Below, piece after piece: positions 25,432-37,303 of a DNA stretch of 64,000 nucleotides. The position numbers were made by a program, and so were the translations under genes. Source of the stretch: Acanthacorydalis orientalis (lineage: Eukaryota; Arthropoda; Insecta; Megaloptera; Corydalidae); assembly GCA_034766995.1 (NCBI GenBank), contig CM068318.1:3340501-3404500 (forward strand), written 5' to 3'. Within the stretch, counting starts at the first letter, position 1, and each line of letters opens with the position of its first letter. The notes under the pieces are model-generated. The model did no database searches. It had not been told where the DNA came from and saw only the letters and a program-made list of their open reading frames with translations.

Positions 25432-25446
25432 CTCTCTCTCTCTCTT

Positions 25447-25480
<34 letters not shown>
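25432..25480. repeat. Compound (CT)n(TA)n microsatellite
   Basis: CTCTCTCTCTCTC is followed after TTCT by about 15 TA units. Confidence 0.95.
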
Positions 25481-25483
<3 letters not shown>

Positions 25484-26209
25484 AACCTTCCTTTTTTCAA
25501 GACATTTTATATGGGAGTCAAAAAACAACTAATAATTGTTTATATTCTAAAAGTCTCTAAATGTAATAACTAGCAATAATCTACTTAAAGCTTTTAGATA
25601 AAAAGTAAGATAAAAATATCATTAATATTTCAAATCTAAAGCAATTATATGTATGTAGAAAAATGATTTATATAACGACTAGAATATTATTTACATATAT
25701 ATTAACTTTTTTAAATTTATAATAATTAATCGTGAAATATTAAGGTGCTAGTTTTTCAAACAGTTTTTAAATAAAATTTTAAAAGCATATTAATATTTTA
25801 ATAACTATAAATAATAATTTGGTATAAAATAAATAAGTATTAATGAAATTTTGAATTAAAGAATTTTGAGAAAGAAAAATAATGAAAGATGTTTTACTAA
25901 TGAATTAACGTTCATCTAATAAAATTTATTTTAAGACAATGTTGAATTATTAATTATTTTATGTTTCTATATATATATATATATATAATTAATAATAATG
26001 ATAATTTTTTAAAAGCGAATTGTCTAAATAGTTCAAACAGGAATTTCAATTCCAATTCGACTAAATAAGACTTCGTATCAAACAACTCGACGACATGTCT
26101 CAAAAGCACCAATTAAACAGAACGTCCACGTTAATTACTATATTTTAATTTGACAAAACTAATATCAAAACATTTTATTATAAAACATGTGATATAAACA
26201 TTCAGAAAG

Positions 26210-26510
26210 CGTTCTGTGTGTAAGTTATAAGTTTTACTTAAAATTAGCGCTTGTCTTATGGCCGGTTAATTGATAACAGTCACGCGAATGTAAAATATCA
26301 CTGAAGAGCATGAGGCCGATGCATTTGTTAAATTGAAAATCGGATGCTTTACGCCGCTCGCTTTAGGGGCTGTAAACAGGAGGGGGTTGTTTATATAGCG
26401 TCGGTCACTATAAATGGTCTACTGACCGTGTTATCGATGAAAAATAACTTGAAATTAAAGTATTCGTGCGCTCATGCGTGACTGCGTAGATATGTTTTCA
26501 GTAGCTTCGA
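26210..26510. promoter_or_regulatory. GC/CpG-rich noncoding island, candidate enhancer
   Basis: The block contains TTATGGCCGGTTAATTGA, GTCACGCGAATG, GAGGCCGATGC, TTTACGCCGCTCGC, AACAGGAGGGGGTTG and GCGTCGGTCAC, with homeodomain-type TAATTGA sites, and no open frame. Composition, short transcription-factor-like motifs and lack of coding potential fit a conserved regulatory element. No experimental or comparative support is available here. Confidence 0.35.
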
Positions 26511-26594
26511 ATATTATGATTATTGTTTTTAAGCACAATTTACAATTTAAATGAGATCAAAAGCTTTTCTGCCCACACACATATACACACAAGT

Positions 26595-26624
26595 ATATAT
26601 ATATATATATATATACATATATAG
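26595..26624. repeat. Short (TA)n microsatellite
   Basis: Ten TA units, then ACATATATAGATA, in a CA/TA-rich stretch. Confidence 0.85.
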
Positions 26625-27130
26625 ATAAAACTTTTATATTTATCTATAATGATATGTTTTCCCTATGATGAACTAATCAATAGCAGTAATTTATGTTCTA
26701 TACATGAATGGTTAGTTTAGAGGTTAATTTATTGTTTCAATAATACTATAATGAACTATAATATAACCGTTTATCCAGTGACGAACTTAGTAAAAAAAGT
26801 TATTTATAAAAATGCTCGATAAAATTGTGTAGCTTCAATTTTTAAAAGTACGTTTCTACTTATGGTATTCAGTATTGTAAAAATCGTGTCAGGAAAATTG
26901 TAAAATCGAATCAAATTATTCGCGACAAAATTGTTATAATAATTAGACACATTAAAACCTATCTATTGTAATTTGGATAATAATTTTGAAATCACCAGTA
27001 TAAAGCGGAAATAAAAGAAGAATCAAATATTGAAGACTATTATTTATTCATTATACAGTAAGTAAATAAGTACAGATTCGTATCCATAAATTATTTAAAG
27101 TATAAATGACATTAAAACATACTATTTTCC

Positions 27131-27132
<2 letters not shown>

Positions 27133-27185
<53 letters not shown>

Positions 27186-27195
27186 ATATATATAT
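27133..27195. repeat. (TA)n microsatellite
   Basis: About 30 TA units with one TTT interruption near 27171. Confidence 0.96.
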
Positions 27196-27199
27196 TATG

Positions 27200-28340
27200 A
27201 ATAAGGGAAAAAATTAAATAAACAAGCAATATTTTGTACATCAACGTAAGCACAAACTATGGATTTTTTTACATTTAAAATTGTGTGATACGAAACCGAG
27301 CAGAAAAACCGACGTTAAGAAACCTGTCGTTTTTTTTTAGTTTCGTTTTGTTCCGTTCCGTTTCTACTACGGATAAAAGTAAATATGTACGACAGCTCAT
27401 TGTTTTGTACATTTTTTTATTAGCTCATAATGTTTTAACTTTTTAAACTTGAACGTTTTACTGGTTGAGTGTGAGTCTTAGAAAGAAAATATAGTTGTTT
27501 TAATTTTTAATTAAATATTTTTATATGAAATTATATATTTACATATACATATATATTGAGAGTAAAAGAGAGATAAAGATAACGTATATAGTCGAAGTTT
27601 TCTACAAAACGTAATATGAGTTTTATTTGTCATTTAGTACCGAATTGTTTTTACTTTGAAGTTGTATTGTTAATTTACAAAAAATGAGACCCTCTCCTAA
27701 AAATGTATATGAGAATAAAATATTTGAAACATATATGTCGTAATAAAAATATAAGTTTGCTTTTAAATTCGTAACTGTCAAGAATATATTCTGATTGCAA
27801 ATTAATTAATATAAAAATTGGTCTCCATTTATATTTTACTTCAGTATTAGTAATTTTTGATGAGTTTTATTCCATATCTATTAATTTATCAAATATTAAG
27901 AGTGTAAAATTGTATCTAAATCAAAAAACTTCCTGAAATTTCCGGAAAAATATTTTATAAATTTAATTTCGAAATGAATTGAAATAAATGTACAGAAATA
28001 TTACCGTAAAATGATATTCAATTTTCAGTTCTCGTCAAAAGAATTTTAAAAGAATATTATAGTTCAAAAATTATTTATGAACAAAAGAAACGTTTCATTT
28101 TATATATTTTTATTTATAAAAATATTTAGAACCAAATACTACTGAGCTTAAAAAATATCAAAGCATGTAAAATATTTTGACTGCATGTAATTTGATTAAA
28201 ATACAAGTTATCATTCAGGCCATGTATTGACTGTTAAAAAAATGTTTATTTTGATACTTCCACGCCTATTAAAATGGGATGCATTTATTTTAAGAATATT
28301 GTAATGTTATTTTAAGATATGTTTTGTTTATATTTTTTTA
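27200..28340. other. AT-rich noncoding stretch
   Basis: Plain AT-rich DNA. A short T-rich run with CG steps (TTTCGTTTTGTTCCGTTCCG) lies near 27340. No gene or repeat family member was recognised. Confidence 0.55.
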
Positions 28341-28349
28341 CAACGAGTT

Positions 28350-28860
28350 TTTGCAGAATTACACGTTGAACACATTCCAAATATCGATTGTCTCGATGCT
28401 TATAAACGTTCTCATTGGCACGATTCCAAATGAAAAAGAGACACAGATTACATAAGAACATTAAAAGAACCTTGGCAAATGCTCACAGTGTTTTCTGAAA
28501 GAAAACTAAAACAATGTACCAATAGCACATTAATATTTCATGACCGGTAAATGAAGCAGAAGACTGCGATTTTTTCATCCTGTCGTCCTTATAACTAGGT
28601 TAATTAGAAATGTTATACTCACTTCCAATAATGTTTAGAGTAGCTGTTGCACAAGTGCAACGGTTTGTGGGTCAGAAATGTGACTTATTTATCTTATAAA
28701 TTTAATATTATAGACCACATGGTGTGACTGTACGTGAACAAACCCCTGTAGTACAACAGCCATGTTGTCTAACGCACGAGATAAATGGTCCATAATTCAA
28801 CACTGATATTGTCGCAGTCTGTGTTGAAAGGATATCCCTTTCATTCGAAAACATTAGTTG
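28350..28860. promoter_or_regulatory. Mildly GC-richer noncoding stretch with short palindrome
   Basis: Contains a 7-bp-arm inverted repeat GTTGCACAAGTGCAAC at 28646-28661 and moderately GC-rich text on both sides (CATGACCGGTAAATG, CCACATGGTGTGACTG). A donor-like GGAA|GTGAGTAT exists on the minus strand at about 28618-28625, but the implied exon is only 21 nt. No gene can be supported. Confidence 0.2.
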
Positions 28861-30084
28861 CGCTGTTCTGTTTTCATATACTTTTTGTACTAAAGATATT
28901 TGTTAGCATATCTATGTGAAATGCACACACGACACAACCACAAAAATAAATACATATGTGCTCACTGTTGATTCGATTATGTGTCTTAATAAAAAAATCA
29001 ACAGCACAACTATGATAGATGTATAATTTAGAAAAATAAATGATTAATAACAACGATGACGTCGATGCTGGGAACTTGCGAGGATATAAAATGATAAGAC
29101 GAATGAGGTAGACGTAACACGAATAAAAGTTCATTTATTGGTTATAATTCTATTGTCGGTCATTTATTGCTTTGGATGTTGATGCGTTCTCGAACAGTAA
29201 ATAATCAATCAATCGATTCCATTGTTATAAATAAATCGTTAAGTGCACAGGCAATGATGATATTTACGGTTCGTTTTTATTGTCTTTGTTATTGATACTA
29301 TCATTAAATATAAATTATGGTCTGAAGAATATTCAAAACTAATGGTTTATTCATAAAAAATACAACCATTAAAAATACATAGAGCACATAAACGAAGACG
29401 TGTACAGATATATGCACACTAGTGCGTATTCAGGTCATATTTGATAAAGATTTAGATATTTTGGAATTCGATAAGTCTATATAGGTTGCCTCAATGTATA
29501 ATATCCTGGATTCAAATCAGTTATATAATCTTTATAAAACAATTTGATTGATTTTATTTGAAAAAAATATATAAATAACACTGTAAAGGTGTTTAAAAAT
29601 TCATCAGTTGAGTCATAGAGTTAAACGAAGAAGATTAATAGCAAGCTCTTTTATAAGTCATTAGTTTTATTTAAAAAAATACCGAGACTTTATATTCATT
29701 TTATATTTATTTATATCACTTGAAGAATTTAATATATCAAATATTGAATTGTTTTATAGAAAATTCCTAAAAATAAATTGTCGAAAATTGTATAATACTC
29801 GATAATATTAAAATTGAAATTTAGAAATCATAATCAAATATTTGGAAATAGATAATAATTTATGAGATTGGGATCGTACAAGACTTGCAAAATATTTTAC
29901 AATTTTTATTACATAAACAGCTTGTTTCTTTTTTTGTAAATATTGTTAGATATTTTTTCATTTTAAAATTATGATCTGGTGAACTTAGTTTAATTTCGTT
30001 AAAGTTTGTAATCTGCTGGTTTTATAACATGATCTGCCATCTGAATAATTGGGAAGTAACATAATATTAATATAGATTTTTAAT

Positions 30085-30235
30085 TTTCACAAATGAATTC
30101 TTTTTCACCTCACAAAGCGTACAAAAAAGTTTTCTGATTAAAAATGTTCAATGAATCATTATTGACTGGTGGAGAAAAAATAATTCATTTGTAAAACTGA
30201 ATTCAGTCATAGTGTCAGAACGGTATTGTAATATT
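30085..30235 (+). mobile_element. Shortened copy of dispersed inverted-repeat element
   Basis: The left arm reads TTCACAAATGAATTCTTTTT, CACCTCACAAAGCG and TCTGATTAAAAATGTTCAA. The right arm follows almost at once: GGTGGAGAAAAAATAATTCA, TTTGTAAAACTGAATTCAG and AGTGTCAGAAC. Most of the internal region present in the roughly 320-bp copies is missing. The copy lies directly beside the mariner relic at 30310-30615. Confidence 0.65.
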
Positions 30236-30309
30236 TTTGTATATTACAACGATTTGAATATTTAAATTTCTGTTTTGTTTATGGAAAAACGGAAAACATT
30301 TTATTCTTC

Positions 30310-30615
30310 AATGTATCTCCCATTATTTTATATAGCTTTGTTTGATTTGTCGGATAATTGACGAATTCCTTGTCAAAAAATATGGCGACTTTAAGTCGAT
30401 GAATTCATAACGCATTTTCGGATCTCTTGTACTTTTTTTTATCAATTTTTGAATATTTTATGCATCACATCTTTTTTCCTCCAAAGCCTGAAAAAATCAT
30501 TCCCGTAGCTTTGGTAGCATTTTTTGCAACTGGAATGTGAAAAGTATGCAGTACTTAATGTGCTGCTTTTCGGACGCCATCGAATTCACTGCTGTTTTGT
30601 GTGCTTATAGTAACT
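30310..30615 (-). pseudogene. Internally deleted mariner transposase relic
   Basis: On the minus strand the sequence starts MASEKQHIKYCILFTFQLQK. After a frameshift at an A run it reads NATKATGMI, the mariner helix-turn-helix region. It then continues collinearly with the 9361-9680 relic, for example ATTCATCGACTTAAAGTCG and TTCGTCAATTATCCGACAAA. In one frame the tail reads FFDKEFVNYPTNQTK followed by MGDT, which resembles the F-x-K-G-I-x-x-L-P...NGDY C-terminal end of mariner transposases. The catalytic core is absent in both relics, so they probably descend from one internally deleted element. It is flanked by two inverted-repeat element pieces (30085-30235 and 30698-30835). Confidence 0.85.
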
Positions 30616-30697
30616 GTTGAAATTTGTTCGATTTTACAGATTCAATACATCCTTAAGGAATGTCGTTTTAGATTGTGTGCTTTTTCTATGCTTATTT

Positions 30698-30835
30698 ACA
30701 TATTTCACTTTCATAAATGAATTATTCTCTAACTTCAAAAATAACAAAAACGTTTTCCGATCAAATTGATTGTTGCTTATGTGCAATTCGATAAAGATGC
30801 CATCCTTCTCAAAGCGGTTAGATGTGTCTTTAAAA
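30698..30835 (+). mobile_element. Half copy of dispersed inverted-repeat element
   Basis: It reads TTTCACTTTCATAAATGAAT, AACGTTTTCCGATCAAATTG, ATTGTTGCTTATGTGC, AATTCGATAAAGATGCC and TTCTCAAAGCGGTTAG. This is the left arm and core in the same order as the 3345 and 62712 copies. The right arm was not found. Confidence 0.55.
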
Positions 30836-30949
30836 TAATTTTGGAATAAAATCGTATTGTTTATAAAATGATTTTGAAATTAAAATTAATTAATCAAATA
30901 ATTATCAATTTATTAAATGGAGTGAAATAAATAATGTATCACGATTCGG

Positions 30950-31520
30950 CACTAATTTACACATACAAAACGTAGAGCGACCGTTCCAAGAGACAGTTAT
31001 AGCAATCCACGTTCTAAGATTTATAATATGATTTGTTAATAAATTCTCAGCTAACAAGAATTCTGCACAGTCCTAGCCGATTGTACAAACGTTAAACATA
31101 ATTTATTAACGTATCGTCGATTTTATATGATACGTGGTTTATATTCAACGACTGTACAATTTGTCGGGCCCTAAAACGTCCGTACGTTTATTTCACGTGC
31201 GCCGTTTAAAAATACATACTCTTTAAACAGCGTCCATTAAAAGATGTATTATTGAAAACATGCTAGCGTGTTGTTACATACCTTGAGGAATCTAAAATGT
31301 GTGACGCAAATAATTAATTTTGCGTGTAATATGCAAACTGAGTTGTGCAAAACGAGCCGTATAGATGAGAAAGTAGATTCATATCTAAATTAGTACGTGG
31401 TTTAATTATAACGTCACACAAATGCTTTATGATGTGTCGCCCACACGATGGAAATCTTGTATACTCCCAAGGGTTGAATTTGTGATTTAATCTGATCGTC
31501 GAGGTCGTTATGGTCTAAAA
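30950..31520. promoter_or_regulatory. GC/CpG-richer noncoding island
   Basis: CpG-containing text spread over about 550 bp (GTAGAGCGACCGTTCC, TCCTAGCCGATTG, TCGGGCCCTAAAACGTCCG, CACGTGCGCCG, CGAGCCGTATAG, ATCGTCGAGGTCG) with no coding frame. Candidate conserved noncoding DNA. Confidence 0.25.
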
Positions 31521-31680
31521 ATAGGAAACACTAATAAATCACACGTACTATAAACAAGGAAGTGAAAATAATTGTTGATAATATGGGTAATAAATTATAT
31601 ACTAACCGTCTAGTTTTCTAAAATTGCAATGTTAAATGCTCTATGTATGTTATTTACAAACATACGTAATGTATTCATTT

Positions 31681-31682
31681 AC

Positions 31683-31714
<32 letters not shown>

Positions 31715-31716
31715 GT
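31681..31716. repeat. Short (TA)n microsatellite
   Basis: About ten TA units followed by ACATATACATATATG, an imperfect TA/CA stretch. Confidence 0.85.
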
Positions 31717-32224
31717 AAATATGAATATAAAAATTAAAAAGCTTTTATTTCCTCCGAATTTATTTCGAAAATAATAAATCTTGCCACTGTGTTCGAGTTA
31801 CTTTTTTCTTAATAATATATGATTTTATACCGATATGATTGTTCGTACAAGTACAATTGTAAGAATTCTCAAGTATATTATTACACTTTTTACAATTTTC
31901 ACTTCTACTTATATGAAATAACAGATTGAAGAATTTTGTATGAATTGTGTACTATAGTATTTAATTTTTTAAAACGATACCGTAACTGTTATATGATTAT
32001 TATTTAAAGTGTATAATTTTTAAATAAATTAAGTTCTGGAAAATAAAATTAACGAAGGAAAAGGGATTATTATTCTTAATTAGTTTGATATATTTAAGCA
32101 GTTGATTCGCAGTACAATTGTGATACGTGTCAAGTTCCTTGTTTATGAAACGTTCTCATTCTCTTCATCCTCTTAACATAGAAACAACAATTTCAATTAG
32201 TATTTTTAATAATTTCAAATCTTT

Positions 32225-32395
32225 AAAATAATCATTCAATCACAACGATGTAATCTAAAGTGAAAGATTGATTTGAATTTTCAAATCTGCATCAGAAATT
32301 GTTTAATAACTATGTCTTTTTATTAGATTTTTTATTCTTTTAGAATTAAAGATTGTCGTTGTGAGAAATTGATTTTAGATTATACTTTCAGAACA
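32225..32395. repeat. Imperfect inverted repeat
   Basis: AATCACAACGATGTAATCTA near 32240 is matched in inverse orientation by AGATTGTCGTTGTGAGAA near 32350, with the flanks partly complementary. It may be a decayed foldback element. Confidence 0.4.
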
Positions 32396-32730
32396 TATGT
32401 AAAAAAAATCTGTTGACATTTTAATTTAATATGTTATTTCTCAATTTAAAGTTGAGTTCAAGGTATATTGCTCTAGTGGTATTAATCCTTTCAAATCACC
32501 GAGTTCCTGCCTGTATAGAAGGCAGAAATTCAAGAAATACAAAACCATGAAAATGAATCAAATTTTTCTCAGGTGTCATTAAAAGAAATCATTAGTTTCA
32601 AATCAAATTTTCTTTATATTTGAATAACTATTAGATGTACAAATTAATTCTAGCCACTACGACCAATTTGATTTTCGCAATTGAATTATTTTTTTACCCT
32701 ATAAACAACAAAAAAAATTTCTCATCAATT

Positions 32731-32733
<3 letters not shown>

Positions 32734-32794
<61 letters not shown>
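32734..32794. repeat. Compound (TA)n(GA)n microsatellite
   Basis: About 21 TA units run straight into about nine GA units. The open frames here, on both strands, are repeat translations. Confidence 0.97.
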
Positions 32795-33039
32795 TAGATA
32801 TAAAGATAGATGGATTTATAGATACGTTTGTTGTATTTAGAGATACGTTTGTGTGTGTGTGTAACAGAAAAGAAACGAAAACCATAACAGTTATCGATAA
32901 ATGAAAATATGTTAAAACAGTGAAAGAATTGTGAAGTTTGAATACAAATTTCTGTTTGCTCTGCTGTTATCTTTCGAGTAGTTAAAAAAATGCAAAGATA
33001 AAACAAAGAAGAGAAAATAAGATTTTATTTTACGTCGAA

Positions 33040-33400
33040 TCAATATTTTGTTTGCTTTAATATTCTCGGAGCGATATTTTCGCAACTATATATCACACTG
33101 AAGTACCTTTATGGTAGACTGTTTACATTATCGACGGAACGTTAAACAACAAAAACACCGGAGGACATTAACAATACGCGTTTTTCGTTTTGTTTTATGT
33201 ATCATGACGGATTTTATCGCGGCCGCGACGAGCGAAGGAAATTTTTGTATATTACAGAACCGTGGTCGCGTGCTCGCGGTTCTTTTTTTCTTTAAATTAT
33301 TCAGTACGTGTCCTTCTGTGTGTGTGTGTTTTCAATCAGGACGGTTTCGTATGTAGGGAATGTGTAGGTGAAGAGTTTTTGACACACTTTTCATGATCTC
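33040..33400. promoter_or_regulatory. GC/CpG-richer noncoding island
   Basis: Contains a cluster of CpG-rich motifs (TATCGACGGAACG, TTATCGCGGCCGCGACG, CGTGGTCGCGTGCTCGCGG) including a GCGGCCGC octamer. An 81-codon + frame at 33111-33356 overlaps it, but its translation resembles no family I know. Confidence 0.3.
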
Positions 33401-33477
33401 TTCAGACTGGTTTTTGTTTGAAATTTGAATAAAGTTTGATTCAATATTAAAATCAAATTTTATACACACACAAACAC

Positions 33478-33478
<1 letters not shown>

Positions 33479-33526
<48 letters not shown>
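33479..33526. repeat. (TA)n microsatellite
   Basis: About 24 uninterrupted TA units after ACACACACAAACACGAA. Confidence 0.97.
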
Positions 33527-33527
<1 letters not shown>

Positions 33528-34185
33528 CAAGAAATAACTTATTAAAACGTACTTCAAAGATTTAGTTTTTCAATTCAACCAATCGTTTTATTTTTAATTT
33601 CAAAAAGTGTATCATTTTTAAAGAAGAAGAAATGAGTTTTTTTATTATCTAAGCGATCTACCTTTTTTGGTATCACTGGATGTTTGTTTTATATTAAATT
33701 GAAATGAAAAATAAGCATTCAGATGATCTAAAAAGACAAAGATCATTAGAAAAACGTGTAAACACAGGATCACAGTTACAAAAACATCAATTATAATTTT
33801 ATCTTTTAATTATTGTACAGCAAAGTAAATAACTAAGTAAATTTGAGGTTTTGTTTATTCTATAGAGGAATAATTTTATTTAATTTATCTGGCTTGCATG
33901 CCTACAAAAATTTAATTTTCTGATGATTTAAGAGATTGAACATTTCTAAATTTTTTCTTATGAAATGTCTTTGTGAACTCATCTTATTAATTTTTTTACA
34001 GAGCCAAATATTAAATCTATCCTCAATTTACATACACTATATAATAAGGAATGAAAATCTCATTAAAACAGATCGATTTTCTTACAGATTTCCCGTTCGC
34101 CGAAACGAATCCGCCTCTGGTCAAGTAACTGTATGATACTATTGCGGTTGTTTTTTGCTTATTTATGACTTCCTTCCCGAAACAG

Positions 34186-34224
34186 TGGGTTTTCAACCTG
34201 CCACAGGCATTGAGCGCGCATCGG
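34186..34224 (+). other. Candidate 39-nt microexon
   Basis: The acceptor is TTATGACTTCCTTCCCGAAACAG ending at 34185, written here as branch-point-like TTATGAC plus a TTCCTTCCC tract. The donor CGG|GTGAGTAAC begins at 34225. The 39-nt interval has high GC content for this window and keeps the reading frame. It is open in two of three frames: WVFNLPQALSAHR in phase 0 and GFQPATGIERAS when two bases precede the first codon. I do not recognise either peptide. A second possible acceptor (TTTCTTACAG at about 34087) would give a longer exon, but it is closed in all frames. It may belong to a large + strand gene with exons outside the window. Confidence 0.4.
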
Positions 34225-34879
34225 GTGAGTAACTAGCATCCTATTCTATATTGTTTTCAAGATTCTTGCACCTGCCATACGAACTAGTTTATTTTGTTCT
34301 GTTACGTTCGCTCTTTAAAATTAATTTACTAAACTGTCAATGTTGATTTTGTTTCCCCTTATTTAATTTGCACGTTGAACAAGAATTATGTATTCGGTAT
34401 TTAATTAAATTTATGGCTGATATTTTACAATGTTTTAATTGTGTACTTTATTGTAATCTGTTTTTTAACATAAAAATCAATTTTGTTTTCCCAGTGTCAG
34501 GTATCGAAAACCGATATTATAACCATGACAAAGATGATGAATGGTTCATTGTGTTTTAGATTGTATAGTTTTTTTTTTATTATTTTGATCCAAAGGCTTG
34601 AGATCTCTCTCTCTCTCTCTATCTATGTATATAAAGATTTTTATTTATTTACATTAGAAATAAGCTAAACCATTAATAAAAAAACTACAAGCAGAAAAGT
34701 TGAATTATAGATATAATCATTTGGGAATAGAACGTTTTTATAAAAAGAATACATTGTGCAATATTGAAACAGTCTATTCTCTAGAATATAAATTATCTTA
34801 GAACATAGAACAAGAAAAACAATATAATTAATTAATCTTCAGATTATTTATTAAAACACTTTTCGTTACTAATTCTTTT

Positions 34880-35600
34880 TAATTGAATAAAGTGAAAAAT
34901 AAACAAAACCAGAATATTATTCATAATTAGATAATTAATTTATGCTAAAATTTTTTGACTCCTACATAAAACAAAATTTAAATTGAAAAAATGATTATAG
35001 GTAGAATTCTATAATAATATAAAACTATTTATGAAATAAGCTATTATTCTTTTACTAATTTTATAATAGTTTAAATTGAAAAATTAATAAAATTTAGCTT
35101 TCATTTAAAATTAGATAACGTTTTTTTTCTAAAATTGGTGCTAAAGAAAAAAATTCGAATTAAAAAAAATTATAAACAGAATTTTTCAATAATCGACAAC
35201 TTATTTTGAAATTAAATATCGGTTCCTTATTGAAAGACCGTGTTTAAATGATTTTATAATGGTTTAGATTCGAAAATAAAAAAACAATATTACATTTAAC
35301 ATTAGATAATGAATATATTCTAAAATCGTAACAAATCTATAATCATAGCTTTTTTTCAAATCAAGCATCATCCGTTTATAGAAAGAGTGTTTAACATAAA
35401 ACGTTAATAATGGTTTAAAGATCAAATAAGAAAAACCACACGTTGTGTGTGTTGAAAAATACTTTGTTTATAATTAGGCTAAAAAATTATCCTAAATTCT
35501 CTCTTTATGAAAAATTCAAATTAAAAAGATAATTCTAGAAATAATCGTATCTTTATTGAAAAACCGTGGTTTACATTAATGGTTTTATAACGATTTCTTA
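34880..35600. repeat. Degenerate tandem repeat, period about 170-190 bp
   Basis: The same ordered motifs recur about four times: ATTAGATAAT...CTAAAATT at about 34926, 35111, 35303 and 35474; TTATAATGGTTTAAA-type motifs at about 35065, 35258, 35410 and 35582; and TTCRAATTAAAAA...AATTCT near 34990, 35155 and 35513. Spacings are roughly 185, 192 and 171 bp. Units are strongly diverged. It could be an old satellite fragment. Confidence 0.55.
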
Positions 35601-36117
35601 ACTTATCCTCTCTTTGAACCCACAACGTGACTTTCAACTTTATTATTGGTATCAGCTTATTGAAATTCCCCTATAGTATTAAGGCATATCCTATTATCTC
35701 AAAAATTCAGTAATATCTCAGAAATTCTCCCTAAATATATCCGAAGTGGCGAAAATGTATGTTTTCTTCTATTCAAATCTATTTAAATATTGCTAATGAT
35801 CTCTTAACAAATTCATTATTATATTTTTGAAAAAAAGAATCATTAATTAATAGAACCATAATATTATTCCTTACTAAATATTGATCTAAACATATATTAC
35901 TAAATATTTATATACATTTTATATTCAAATCCATTAAAATACTTTCAATCCAAGTAAGATTCGTGTTACTACTTACTCTTTAGTTACTGGCACATTCTTC
36001 TAAATACAATAACTCAGTTTACAGCAAAAATGTTCTTCAAATAATTACTTGAAACATCGTCTCATTTCCAGGAATAAATCCTGATTAAAGACCAGAATTT
36101 GATTGTAATACACACAG

Positions 36118-36118
<1 letters not shown>

Positions 36119-36161
<43 letters not shown>
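36119..36161. repeat. (AT)n microsatellite
   Basis: About 21 uninterrupted AT units. Confidence 0.97.
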
Positions 36162-36165
<4 letters not shown>

Positions 36166-36229
36166 TTTATATTTATTCATATTGCTATAGTTATCGAACA
36201 TATGCCTGGTAGCTTTTCCGTAACATGTG

Positions 36230-36230
<1 letters not shown>

Positions 36231-36275
<45 letters not shown>
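36231..36275. repeat. (TA)n microsatellite
   Basis: About 22 uninterrupted TA units, 70 bp after the preceding array. Confidence 0.97.
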
Positions 36276-36277
<2 letters not shown>

Positions 36278-36497
36278 TGGAGGTAAGATTTACCAAACTA
36301 AAGCGGTTTACATAGTAGATGAAATAATCATAGGGAAGATGGTATTAATACACGAAACATCGTTATTAAGATTAATCGATCATTGAATGGTATGAGGCCT
36401 ATTGAATACTCTACATAGCTGATAATAATTGTTCGTTAGATATGTAATAACCCATTTATTATTGATTTAATCTTACATATATGATTAATAATAAGTT

Positions 36498-36500
<3 letters not shown>

Positions 36501-36546
<46 letters not shown>

Positions 36547-36547
36547 G
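36501..36547. repeat. (AT)n microsatellite
   Basis: About 23 AT units with a G interruption near 36540. Confidence 0.97.
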
Positions 36548-37263
36548 TTTCTTGATATTCATTGAAGTCGAACCACATCAATATATGTGTTTAATTAATC
36601 TCGTATGAAATGAAATATAGATTCTGAATAATGTTTAATGAGTGAATTTAATGAAAAAATAATATTATAAACATGAAAATCATGAGCAGCTTTTGGTATT
36701 TAAAAAAGTAATGTTTATATGGAAAAATAAATATTTTAATAAAATAGTATTTACTAGATCTACAAATTAAGTCGGTGCCTTTTTATAGATAAGAAATGTT
36801 TACAGAAAAATCGAATATATTTTAATCCTCTCAATATCGCCCATTATTTTCTATCACTACTTTGCTTCATCCGTCAGATTAGATAAGCATTTTATCTAGT
36901 CTGTTTTAATATTCATATCATTCTAAAATATATGAGTTGTAAATGTCTTAGTAAATATTTCTCTAAGAAAAACATCCTTAAACTGAATGTAGATAAATCT
37001 ATTCAAATGAATCTGAAAGAGAATAAAAGAATAACGCACAAATTTATATAACAATAACTCCATATAACACTCTAGAGTATACAATATCGTATATTTATAT
37101 TACACTTCAGTCTCTACTGCAACTTTTGAGCTCCGTTCGCAAATATTTCAATTATATATAAATGACATATTAACTAGTGAACTCTGTCGTTCTCTTTATT
37201 AGATTTATTATTTATTGATTCGTTTAACTAAAAACAATCTCATTGTAATATTATTTTTCGGCA

Positions 37264-37268
<5 letters not shown>

Positions 37269-37298
<30 letters not shown>
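37269..37298. repeat. (AT)n microsatellite
   Basis: About 15 uninterrupted AT units. Confidence 0.95.

Positions 37299-37303
<5 letters not shown>

Noticed and set aside
28625..28645. Possible 21-nt minus-strand exon with donor GGAA|GTGAGTAT
   Set aside because: The acceptor falls inside a short palindrome with no pyrimidine tract; likely chance.
32725..33006. 93- and 89-codon frames on opposite strands
   Set aside because: Both are largely translations of (TA)n(GA)n and (TG)n repeats (IYIYIY, REREREREI, SLSLSI).
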